NCBI GenBank assembly: GCA_964417725.1
Contig: CAYQIV010000044.1
Coordinates: 1 to 8,728 of the forward strand
From: SHZI01 sp964417725
GTDB lineage: Bacteria; Pseudomonadota; Gammaproteobacteria; Steroidobacterales; GCA-2729495
Direction: 5' to 3'
DNA: 8,728 bases
The translations under genes were made by a program, and so were the position numbers. Below, piece after piece: positions 1 through 6,778 of the stretch; the stretch's first letter is position 1, and each line of letters begins with the position of its first letter. The notes below the pieces were generated by a model. That model did no database searches. It had not been told where the DNA came from and saw nothing but the letters and a program-made list of their open reading frames with translations.

Positions 1-1200
<1,200 letters not shown>

Positions 1201-1234
1201 CATTCACTCCATCAAATAACCATGAAACCGGATA

Positions 1235-1258
1235 CCTGCCACCGGAAATGGGGGCAGG
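1235..1258 (-). other. Hairpin in the grpE-dnaK gap
   Basis: CCTGCC (1235-1240) and GGCAGG (1253-1258) are perfect inverted repeats with a 12-base loop. There is no T-tract after the stem on the minus strand, so it is not an intrinsic terminator. It spans the -10 element of the sigma-32 promoter, so only transcripts reading through from grpE would contain the complete stem. It may be a processing or stability element, or coincidental. Confidence 0.35.
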
Positions 1259-1273
1259 ACCGGCCGTTTCAAG
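1246..1273 (-). promoter_or_regulatory. Sigma-32 heat-shock promoter of dnaK
   Basis: On the minus strand CTTGAAA (1273-1267) is followed by a 13-base spacer and CCCCATTT (1253-1246). Both elements equal the accepted RpoH consensus (CTTGAAA, CCCCATnT) and the spacing is in the usual range. It begins 7 bases after the grpE stop codon. The predicted start near 1239 would give dnaK a leader of about 39 bases containing the GGAG ribosome site. That it is used in vivo is inferred. Confidence 0.88.
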
Positions 1274-1280
1274 ACCTGCG

Positions 1281-1898
1281 TCAGCCGCCCTGCCCGTCTG
1301 CGGCGTTCTCGCCCCCGGCACCATCAACCTGCAACGGCTCGCCAGCGACGATGACCCGTGCCGGGCGGAGCAGCCTGTCGCCCAGCCGGTAGCCTTTCTG
1401 CAGCACGGCCATCACTGAACCCGGCGCGGCCGTCGGCGAGGACTGCATGCCCATGGCCTCGTGGAACTGCGGGTCGAACGCCTCACCCTGCGGGTCGATC
1501 GCCTCGATGGCAAAGCGTTCGAAAGCCGATTGCAGCAGGCGCAGCGTGGCCTGCTTGCCGGCCAGCAGCGACTCGGCGCTGGCCCCGTCTCCGGAGCCGA
1601 TGCCCAGTTCGAGGCTGTCGGCGATGGCCAGCAGTTCGCCGGCCAGGCGTTCGACGCCGGCGCGGCGCGCCGCCTCGACATCGCGGGCCGCCCGCTTGCG
1701 CTGGTTGTCGAGTTCGGCAACGGCGCGCAGGTAGCGGTTCCAGTTCTCTGCCGCGGTGGCCTCGGCCTGGGCGAGCGCCTCGCGCAGCGCCGTCGCGTCG
1801 CCCGGTGTCGTTTCCGCGGCCTCAGCCGCCCTTGATTCGTCGTCGGCCGCCGGGTTCTCGGGGGTGACAGGCGGCGCGTCGGGGTTGTCTGCATTCAT
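1281..1898 (-). CDS. grpE: Nucleotide exchange factor GrpE
   Basis: GrpE is the homodimeric cytoplasmic factor that releases ADP from DnaK and restarts its folding cycle. The 205-residue protein has an acidic, low-complexity N-terminus (1-35) and a long alpha-helical coiled-coil region (about 36-130). The C-terminal beta domain carries the family signature: FDPQFHEAMGM (141-151) and then GSVMAVLQKGYRLGDRLLRP (160-179), the part that contacts the DnaK nucleotide-binding domain. The ATG at 1898 is preceded by AGGAAG (1914-1909), 10 bases away. The Gly/Ala-rich tail after 190 is a little longer than usual. The gene lies 60 bases after hrcA and 80 before dnaK, all on one strand. A sigma-32 type promoter in the end of hrcA should allow grpE-dnaK to be transcribed without hrcA. 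Confidence 0.97.
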   Translation of the reverse strand: MNADNPDAPPVTPENPAADDESRAAEAAETTPGDATALREALAQAEATAAENWNRYLRAVAELDNQRKRAARDVEAARRAGVERLAGELLAIADSLELGIGSGDGASAESLLAGKQATLRLLQSAFERFAIEAIDPQGEAFDPQFHEAMGMQSSPTAAPGSVMAVLQKGYRLGDRLLRPARVIVAGEPLQVDGAGGENAADGQGG

Positions 1899-1921
1899 CG
1901 TCGGTTTTCTTCCTGGGACAA

Positions 1922-1953
1922 CAGGGCCGGGGCTGGCGCACGGCCAGGCCCTG
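1922..1953 (-). other. Stable hairpin in the grpE leader
   Basis: In the 60-base hrcA-grpE gap, CAGGGC (1922-1927) pairs with GCCCTG (1948-1953). After a one-sided bulge of five bases (1928-1932), CTGGC (1933-1937) pairs with GCCAG (1943-1947) around a 5-base loop. No T-run follows, so it is not a classical terminator. A start predicted near 1952 from the promoter at 1986-1959 would place this stem at the very 5' end of the grpE-dnaK transcript. The grpE ribosome site (1914-1909) lies outside the stem. Confidence 0.55.
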
Positions 1954-1958
1954 GACCC

Positions 1959-1986
1959 TTATGGGGACGTCTGGCCGGAATTCAAG
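1959..1986 (-). promoter_or_regulatory. Sigma-32 type promoter of grpE inside the hrcA 3' end
   Basis: On the minus strand CTTGAAT (1986-1980), a 13-base spacer and CCCCATAA (1966-1959) match the RpoH consensus in 6 of 7 bases at -35 and in the whole CCCCAT core at -10. Spacing is the same as in the dnaK promoter at 1273-1246. The elements are written in the last ten codons and the TAA stop codon of hrcA. The predicted start near 1952 leaves a leader of about 54 bases to grpE. Activity is inferred. Confidence 0.75.
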
Positions 1987-3029
1987 GCCGAGCCGACCAT
2001 CCGTGCCGTGATCTCGACGATCGGGATGATGCGCTCGTAGGCCATGCGCGTCGGACCGATGACGCCGAGCACACCGACGACCTTGTCGTCGACATTGTAG
2101 GGTGCCGTGACGATGCTGCACTCGTCGAGGATGCGGTATCCGGACTCCTCGCCGATGAAGATCTGCACGCCCTGGGCGACGACGCTGCGATCGAGCAGGC
2201 TGAGGATCTCGCGCTGCTGGGCAAAGGCCTCGAAGAGCTGGCGCAGCTTGTCGACATTGGACAGCTCATGGAAGCTCATCAGGTGCGTCTCGCCACTCAT
2301 GACGTAGCCGGGCTCGCCCGGCGGTGGCTCGAGCGCCCGCTCGGCGACCTTGATGGTGTCGAGCATGAGGCGGTTCATCGATTCCCGGGTGTCGCGCAGG
2401 GACTCGATGATGCTGTTGCGCATCTGCGCCAGATCCTGCCCGCTGAAGCGGGCGTTGAGGTAGGCCGCAGCGCGTTGCAGCTCCTCTGCACCGTAGTCGC
2501 GATCGACGTCGAGGATGCGGTTCTGGACCTCGGCGTCATTGACGACGAGGATTGCCAGCACCCTGCACCCGCCGAGGGCAATGAACTCGATGTGGCGGAA
2601 GGCGACGTGCGGCTGCCTGGGGATCGTCACCACGCCAGCCATCCGCGTCAGGGACGACAACGCCGATGAAGCGGCCGCGGCCACGCCGCGCGGATCCCGG
2701 CGCAGGCCTTCTTCGAGGGTCGACTCGATGATCGACAGGTCGTTGGCCGACATCGGCTGCAGGCGGAGCAAGGTGTCGACGAAAAAGCGGTACCCCCTGG
2801 CGGTGGGCACGCGCCCGGCCGACGTGTGGGGCGAGGCGATGAAGCCGAGTTCTTCGAGATCTGCCATCACGTTGCGGATGGTCGCCGGGCTGAGGTCGAG
2901 CCCGGTGCTGCGCGACAGGGCCCGCGAGCCGACCGGCTGACCCTCGCGGATGTATTGCTCGACGAGCGCGCGCAGGATGAGGCGCGCACGCTCCGACGGC
3001 AGTTCAGGCAACTGTGATTCCACACTCAT
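1959..3029 (-). CDS. hrcA: Heat-inducible transcription repressor HrcA
   Basis: HrcA is a dimeric repressor that binds the CIRCE operator and is kept active by GroEL; heat titrates GroEL and derepresses chaperone genes. The 356-residue product has the N-terminal winged-helix domain with QYIREGQPVGSRALS (25-39), GLDLSPATIRNVMADLEELG (43-62), the wing segment SPHTSAGRVPTARGYRFFVD (66-85), and then the GAF-like dimerisation and C-terminal regions. The length fits the family. The ATG at 3029 is chosen because the protein then starts just before the conserved region. A GTG 36 bases upstream would place the start against the operator and before the expected transcript start. No clear Shine-Dalgarno site precedes the ATG, so translation may be weak. 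A CIRCE-like element 38 bases upstream suggests autoregulation. Its terminal codons contain a sigma-32 type promoter for grpE. Confidence 0.95.
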   Translation of the reverse strand: MSVESQLPELPSERARLILRALVEQYIREGQPVGSRALSRSTGLDLSPATIRNVMADLEELGFIASPHTSAGRVPTARGYRFFVDTLLRLQPMSANDLSIIESTLEEGLRRDPRGVAAAASSALSSLTRMAGVVTIPRQPHVAFRHIEFIALGGCRVLAILVVNDAEVQNRILDVDRDYGAEELQRAAAYLNARFSGQDLAQMRNSIIESLRDTRESMNRLMLDTIKVAERALEPPPGEPGYVMSGETHLMSFHELSNVDKLRQLFEAFAQQREILSLLDRSVVAQGVQIFIGEESGYRILDECSIVTAPYNVDDKVVGVLGVIGPTRMAYERIIPIVEITARMVGSALNSGQTSP

Positions 3030-3063
3030 GCCGGCATACGCGGGGGCTGCGCAACGGGCCGCC

Positions 3064-3093
3064 ACGCTAGCAATCCGCCCCCGAGAGTGTCAA
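3064..3093 (-). promoter_or_regulatory. Candidate hrcA promoter
   Basis: On the minus strand a perfect sigma-70 -35 box, TTGACA (3093-3088), is followed after 18 bases by a weak -10, TAGCGT (3069-3064). The start would lie near 3057, about 28 bases before the hrcA ATG. The -35 box overlaps the left half of the CIRCE-like operator, so repressor and polymerase would compete. The -10 is poor, which lowers confidence. Confidence 0.45.
3067..3093 (-). promoter_or_regulatory. CIRCE-like operator for HrcA
   Basis: The CIRCE consensus is TTAGCACTC-N9-GAGTGCTAA. The minus strand here reads TTGACACTC (3093-3085), exactly nine bases, then GATTGCTAG (3075-3067). Each half agrees with the consensus at 7 of 9 positions and the spacer is the invariant 9, although the two halves mirror each other at only 5 of 9 positions. 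Its place just upstream of hrcA is where autoregulated hrcA genes carry the operator. Binding by HrcA is inferred. Confidence 0.65.
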
Positions 3094-3128
3094 GACAATG
3101 ATCGATAAAGCAAAAACAGGAAACTCTC

Positions 3129-3157
3129 TTGCCCGCGACAGCGCCGGCCCGTAATGT
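3129..3157 (+). promoter_or_regulatory. Weak candidate promoter for nadK-recN
   Basis: TTGCCC (3129-3134) and TAATGT (3152-3157) are separated by 17 bases and lie about 60 bases before the nadK ATG. Agreement with the sigma-70 consensus is 4 of 6 and 3 of 6. The site is plausible because nadK is divergent from hrcA and needs its own promoter, but it is the best of several weak options. Confidence 0.3.
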
Positions 3158-3218
3158 GGCGGCTGGCTGCACGGCACCACTCACCCGATCCGACGACCAC
3201 CCCCGCAGGCAGGCCCCC

Positions 3219-4184
3219 ATGCGCAAGATTCCGCCACGGCCCTTCACGACCATCGCGCTGATGGGCAACCGGCATGAACCCCGCGTGGCCCAGACCCTCG
3301 ACACCCTGGCCGGCCACCTCGTCGGGCGCGGCTGCACGGTGCGCGCGCACCTCGCGGCCGGCACGCGCAGCGCCGTCCCGGGCGTGTCCCGTTGCAGCGA
3401 GGCGCGACTCGCCGATGGCGCCGACATGGCCATCGCTGTGGGCGGCGACGGCAGCATGCTCTATGCCACGCGACGCATCGTCGGCAAGGGCATCCCGCTG
3501 CTCGGCATCAACCAGGGCCGGCTCGGTTTCCTCGCGGATATCAGCCCCGGGCAGATGCTGGCGCGACTCGATGAAGTGCTCGACGGCGACTATGTCATCG
3601 AACGGCGCATGATGCTGTGCGCCGAGATCTACCGCGGCCGTCGTCGCCTGGCGCGCGGCCTGGCGCTCAACGATGTCGTCGTCAAGCGCGACGACAGCGG
3701 ACGTATGCTCGAGTACCAGACCTTCGTCGACGGCAACTACGTCAACACACACCTCGGCGACGGCATCATCGTCGCCTCGCCGACGGGTTCGACGGCCTAC
3801 GCGCTGAGCTGCGGCGGGCCGATCATCGAGCCGTCCCTGGATGCGTTGCTGCTCGCACCGATCTGCCCGCACACGCTCAGCGACCGACCCATCGTCATCC
3901 CGGGCAACCGGCTCGCCGAGGTGCGGCTGCGCGAGGACGAGCCCGGCAAGGACGCCGCCGGCAACGCCTGCGTGACGTGCGACGGCGAAGTCCTCGGCCA
4001 CCTCGGGCCCGGCTCCCGTGTGCGCATCGCCGCCGCCGCCACCGGCATCGAGCTCATCCACCCGCGCGGCTACGATTACTTCGGCATCCTGCGCGGGAAG
4101 CTGCACTGGGGTCGTGACACACCGCGCGGCCAGGCGACCAATGGCCCCGCCGGCACCAGCCACGGCGGCGGGCGGGGCCACTGA
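3219..4184 (+). CDS. nadK: NAD kinase
   Basis: NAD kinase phosphorylates NAD at the 2'-hydroxyl of the adenosine ribose to give NADP and is the only cellular route to NADP. The 321-residue protein shows the family motifs in order: GGDGS (75-79) with the catalytic Asp77, the GINxGxLGFL segment (96-105), LND (150-152) in the NAD-binding region, DGIIVASPTGSTAYALSCGG (181-200), and CPHTLSDRPIVIP (216-228). The conserved part ends near HWG (296-298). A Gly/Ser-rich tail of about 22 residues follows and overlies the leader of recN. The ATG at 3219 is chosen because the upstream TTG-initiated extension (from 3129) has no resemblance to the family. CAGG repeats at 3206-3213 are a modest ribosome site. 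recN starts 10 bases after the stop codon, so the two genes are probably co-transcribed. Confidence 0.97.
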   Translation: MRKIPPRPFTTIALMGNRHEPRVAQTLDTLAGHLVGRGCTVRAHLAAGTRSAVPGVSRCSEARLADGADMAIAVGGDGSMLYATRRIVGKGIPLLGINQGRLGFLADISPGQMLARLDEVLDGDYVIERRMMLCAEIYRGRRRLARGLALNDVVVKRDDSGRMLEYQTFVDGNYVNTHLGDGIIVASPTGSTAYALSCGGPIIEPSLDALLLAPICPHTLSDRPIVIPGNRLAEVRLREDEPGKDAAGNACVTCDGEVLGHLGPGSRVRIAAAATGIELIHPRGYDYFGILRGKLHWGRDTPRGQATNGPAGTSHGGGRGH

Positions 4185-4186
4185 GG
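4183..4186 (+). promoter_or_regulatory. Ribosome binding site fixing the recN start
   Basis: GAGG lies 8 bases before a GTG at 4195 and overlaps the nadK stop codon. This spacing, and the match of the resulting N-terminus to RecN, favour the GTG over the in-frame ATG at 4141 inside nadK. Confidence 0.7.
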
Positions 4187-4194
4187 CCGTCACC

Positions 4195-5877
4195 GTGCTG
4201 ACGGCCCTGCACGTGCGCGACCTGGCGGTCATCGAGGACACCGATCTGGCCCTTGCCGCCGGGTTCACCGCCCTGACCGGCGAAACCGGCGCCGGCAAGT
4301 CCCTCCTCATCGATGCCCTGGCGCTGGCCACCGGCGAGCGCGCCGACGCCCGCGCGGTGCGCAGCGGTGCCGAACGTCTCGACGTCAGCGCCACTTTCCG
4401 GCTGGATGCAGAGGCCACGCCAGGCCTGGACTGGCTGCGTGACAACGCACTGGACGACGGCGACGAATGCGTGCTGCGCCGGGTGGTGGGCAGCGATGGC
4501 CGCTCGCGCGCGTGGATCAACGGCCGGCCGGTGCCGGTGCAGGGGCTGCGCGAACTCGGCAGCCGGCTGATCGACATCTGCGGTCAGGCCGACTACCACT
4601 CGCTGCGCCACCCTGCCGTGCAACGCGACGCGCTCGACAGCTATGCCGACCACGCCGCGCTGCGCGAGGCCGTGCAGGCCGCCCACGCCCGCCATCAAGC
4701 AGCGGCAGCAGCCCTTGACCGCGCCGAGGCCGCCATGACCGACCGCGATGCGCGCTGCGCGCTGCTGCGCCATCAGCTCGACGAGCTCGCGGCGCTCAAC
4801 CCGCAGCCCGGCGAGGCCACCGCGCTGGCCGACGAACTGCGGCTGCTGAGCCATGCCAGCCGTATCGCCGCCGGGCTCGACAGCGCGCTCGGCCACCTCG
4901 ACGACGACGAGCGCGGGGCCGATGCCGGCGTGGCGCGCGCGTTGCGCGTGCTGTCCGACCTGGCCGCCGTCGACCCGCAACTCACCCCACCGGTCGAACT
5001 GCTCAATGCCGCCGCGATCCAGATCCGCGAGGCCATCGATGCGACACGCACCCGTCTTGACGCCGTCCAGCAGGACCCCGGCCGCGAGTCCGAGGCGGCA
5101 GACCGCCTCGCCGCACTCCATGACCTGGCACGCAAGCACCGGGTGGAAGCCGATGCGCTGCCGGCGCTGCGCACGGCACTGGCCCGCGAACTCGATGATC
5201 TCGAGAACCACGAGCGGCACGGCACCACGCTGCGGCGCGAGCGCGACGCCCTGTTCGAGGCGCTGACGGCGCAGGCGGCACACCTCACCGCCAGCCGCCT
5301 CAAAGCCGCGCGACGCCTGGAAAAAGCCGTTACCGCACAGATGACACAGCTCGGCATGGCTGGCGGGCGTTTCGTCGTCGAGGTCACGCCGCGGGATGTC
5401 GGGGCCGACGGGGCCGACGACGTCCAGTACCTCGTCAGCACCAATCCCGGCCAGCCGCCGGCCGCCATGGCGCGCATCGCCTCGGGGGGCGAGCTGTCGC
5501 GCATCCATCTCGCCATCCAGGTCGTGGCCGCCGGCCGCAAGGGCGTGGCGACGCTGGTCTTCGACGAGGTCGACGCCGGCGTCGGCGGCGCGGTGGCCGA
5601 GATCGTCGGCCGCCAGTTGCGCACGCTGGGCACCCGCCATCAGGTGCTGTGCATCACCCACCTGCCGCAGGTTGCCGCCCAGGCCCACCAGCATGCCGCA
5701 GTCGCCAAGCGGGCCGAGGGCGAGGTGACGCGCACCACCGTGCGACTGCTCGATGCGCGGGAACGGCTGGAGGAAACGGCACGCATGCTCGGCGGCACGC
5801 GCATCACGGCGAAAACCCGGGCCCATGCCCGCGAGATGATCGACGCGGCCGGCAACGAGGCGCCTTTCGCGGATTGA
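4195..5877 (+). CDS. recN: DNA repair protein RecN (SMC-like ATPase)
   Basis: RecN is a cytoplasmic, SMC-related ATPase that gathers broken DNA ends and supports RecA-dependent double-strand-break repair. The 560-residue product is close to the usual length. It has Walker A GETGAGKS (29-36), a Q-loop region with ICGQADYHSLRHP (about 127-139), a long central Ala/Arg/Glu-rich antiparallel coiled coil (about 150-400), the ABC signature SGGELSR (430-436), Walker B LVFDEVDAGVGG (454-465) with E458, and the H-loop CITHLPQVAAQA (486-497). The GTG start is supported by the GAGG site above; the in-frame upstream extension has no RecN character. The gene follows nadK by 10 bases, as in E. coli. No clear LexA box was seen between nadK and recN, so SOS control, if any, would act from further upstream. 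Confidence 0.97.
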   Translation: MLTALHVRDLAVIEDTDLALAAGFTALTGETGAGKSLLIDALALATGERADARAVRSGAERLDVSATFRLDAEATPGLDWLRDNALDDGDECVLRRVVGSDGRSRAWINGRPVPVQGLRELGSRLIDICGQADYHSLRHPAVQRDALDSYADHAALREAVQAAHARHQAAAAALDRAEAAMTDRDARCALLRHQLDELAALNPQPGEATALADELRLLSHASRIAAGLDSALGHLDDDERGADAGVARALRVLSDLAAVDPQLTPPVELLNAAAIQIREAIDATRTRLDAVQQDPGRESEAADRLAALHDLARKHRVEADALPALRTALARELDDLENHERHGTTLRRERDALFEALTAQAAHLTASRLKAARRLEKAVTAQMTQLGMAGGRFVVEVTPRDVGADGADDVQYLVSTNPGQPPAAMARIASGGELSRIHLAIQVVAAGRKGVATLVFDEVDAGVGGAVAEIVGRQLRTLGTRHQVLCITHLPQVAAQAHQHAAVAKRAEGEVTRTTVRLLDARERLEETARMLGGTRITAKTRAHAREMIDAAGNEAPFAD

Positions 5878-5904
5878 CCGTACAGGGCGCCGGGGCGCGC
5901 AAAC

Positions 5905-5925
5905 GGGCGGCCGGAGCGGCCCGCC
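5905..5925. terminator. Possible bidirectional hairpin between convergent recN and fur
   Basis: In the 50-base gap between the two stop codons, GGC+GGCCG (5906-5913) pairs with CGGCC+GCC (5917-5925) around a GAG loop, with one bulged C at 5922. The position between convergent genes suggests termination. Neither strand has a proper T-tract (only TTT on the minus strand), so intrinsic termination would be weak. Confidence 0.35.
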
Positions 5926-5927
5926 GC

Positions 5928-6347
5928 TCAGTCCTTGCGCGGACGCACGTACAGCACGAGGCGGTGGTCGACGAGTTCGAAACCATGCTGGCCGGCGATC
6001 TCGCGCTGCAGGGCCTCGATCTGCTCGTTGGTGAACTCGACGACGCGCCCGGTGACCAGGCAGACCATGTGGTCATGGTGACCACCGGAGTCGATCTCGA
6101 ACACGGAGTGGTCGCCGCTGAAATGATGGCGGGCGACGAGGCCGGCCGCTTCGAACTGCGTCAGCACGCGGTAGACGGTGGCCAGGCCGATGTCGTCACC
6201 CGCGTCCTTGAGCATGCGGTAGATCTCGTCCGCCGCCAGGTGCCGGCCGCCGCTCTCGTGGAGGATCTCGAGGATCCGCAGCCGTGGCGCGGTGACCTTG
6301 AGGCCGGCGTTGCGCAGGTTGTCGCGCTCATTGGCGGAATCGGACAC
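5928..6347 (-). CDS. fur: Ferric uptake regulator Fur
   Basis: Fur is the dimeric cytoplasmic iron-sensing repressor of siderophore and iron-uptake genes. The 139-residue protein has an N-terminal winged helix with NAGLKVTAPRLRILEIL (13-29) and the recognition helix region GLATVYRVLTQFEAAGLV (54-71). The C-terminal dimer and metal domain follows. Candidate ligands by comparison with E. coli Fur are H36, E84, H90, H91, D92, H93, E111 and H128. The recognition helix and HHDH motif fit Fur better than Zur or PerR. Only one cysteine is present (C96); the second cysteine of the first CxxC is Thr and the C-terminal pair is absent, as in pseudomonad Fur as I recall it. The GTG at 6347 is chosen because GAGG (6357-6354) lies 6 bases upstream. 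A TTG at 6380 would add 11 unsupported residues. The gene is convergent with recN and divergent from bamE. Confidence 0.96.
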   Translation of the reverse strand: MSDSANERDNLRNAGLKVTAPRLRILEILHESGGRHLAADEIYRMLKDAGDDIGLATVYRVLTQFEAAGLVARHHFSGDHSVFEIDSGGHHDHMVCLVTGRVVEFTNEQIEALQREIAGQHGFELVDHRLVLYVRPRKD

Positions 6348-6353
6348 GGCAAA

Positions 6354-6357
6354 CCTC
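6354..6357 (-). promoter_or_regulatory. Ribosome binding site fixing the fur GTG start
   Basis: GAGG on the minus strand (6357-6354) is 6 bases from the GTG at 6347, which makes this GTG the likely start rather than the TTG at 6380. Confidence 0.7.
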
Positions 6358-6366
6358 GAAGCGGGG

Positions 6367-6394
6367 TGGACGGGCGACAACGATCGGCTATGAT
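6367..6394 (+). promoter_or_regulatory. Candidate bamE promoter
   Basis: TGGACG (6367-6372), a 16-base spacer and TATGAT (6389-6394) match sigma-70 elements at 4 of 6 and 5 of 6 positions. The start would be near 6401, giving bamE a leader of only about 20 bases, without an obvious ribosome site. Confidence 0.5.
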
Positions 6395-6402
6395 GCGGGC
6401 CG

Positions 6403-6432
6403 ATTATCCACCAGCCCGCCGATGGGCAACAA
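6403..6432 (-). promoter_or_regulatory. Candidate fur promoter
   Basis: On the minus strand GATAAT (6408-6403) is a 5 of 6 match to the -10 consensus. The best partner is TTGTTG (6432-6427), 18 bases upstream and inside the first codons of bamE. The start would lie near 6396, which overlaps the bamE promoter on the other strand. No convincing 19-base Fur box was found here. Confidence 0.4.
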
Positions 6433-6778
6433 GTTCGTGACCGATCGCCGCACCCACCGCCCGATCCTGGCTGCCCTGTGCCTCGGCACCGTGCTGGCCC
6501 TGCCCGGCTGCGTGTACCGCGTCGAGATACAGCAGGGCAACCTGCTCGACGCCGGGCAGGTCGAGGTCATCAGCCCGGGCATGACGCGCAGCCAGGTGCG
6601 CTTTCTGCTCGGCACGCCGATGGTCCGCGACCCCTTCCACCACGACCGCTGGGACTACGTCTACTACCTCGACCCCGGCCGCAAGGGCGAGGTCCAGCGC
6701 CGCTGGCTGATCGTCCGGTTCGACGGCGATACCGTGCGCGACGTGCAGCGCGACGTGCCGCTCAAGCCCGGCGGTTGA
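6422..6778 (+). CDS. bamE: Outer membrane assembly lipoprotein BamE (SmpA/OmlA)
   Basis: BamE is a small lipoprotein on the inner face of the outer membrane that supports the BamA-BamD complex during beta-barrel insertion. The 118-residue precursor has a charged N-terminus, a hydrophobic segment (14-27) and a lipobox LPGC with Cys30 as the lipidated residue. Val31 at the next position agrees with export to the outer membrane. The mature part carries the family signatures YRVEIQQGNLL (32-42), GMTRSQVRFLLGTPMVRDPF (53-72) and RWDYVYYL (76-83). Length is typical. It is divergent from fur, as in pseudomonads, and its last 17 bases overlap the end of rnfH on the other strand. Confidence 0.96.
   Translation: MGNKFVTDRRTHRPILAALCLGTVLALPGCVYRVEIQQGNLLDAGQVEVISPGMTRSQVRFLLGTPMVRDPFHHDRWDYVYYLDPGRKGEVQRRWLIVRFDGDTVRDVQRDVPLKPGG

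Noticed and set aside
1822..2121. Small frames inside grpE and hrcA
   Set aside because: They overlap well-supported genes in other frames and have no ribosome sites or recognisable features.
3129..3218. N-terminal extension of NadK from a TTG at 3129
   Set aside because: The extra 30 residues do not resemble NAD kinases. The ATG at 3219 gives the normal N-terminus.
3090..4577. Open minus-strand frame of 495 codons opposite nadK and the start of recN
   Set aside because: Its codons mirror two certain genes, and the translation is Arg/Ala/Gly-rich low complexity without domain character.
4054..5826. Open minus-strand frame of 590 codons opposite recN
   Set aside because: It has a long antisense composition typical of GC-rich genes, no recognisable motif, and lies wholly opposite a well-defined RecN.
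6403..6421. Fur box in the fur-bamE gap
   Set aside because: Only a single GATAAT hexamer is present, which is better explained as a -10 box. The other hexamers of a Fur box are missing.
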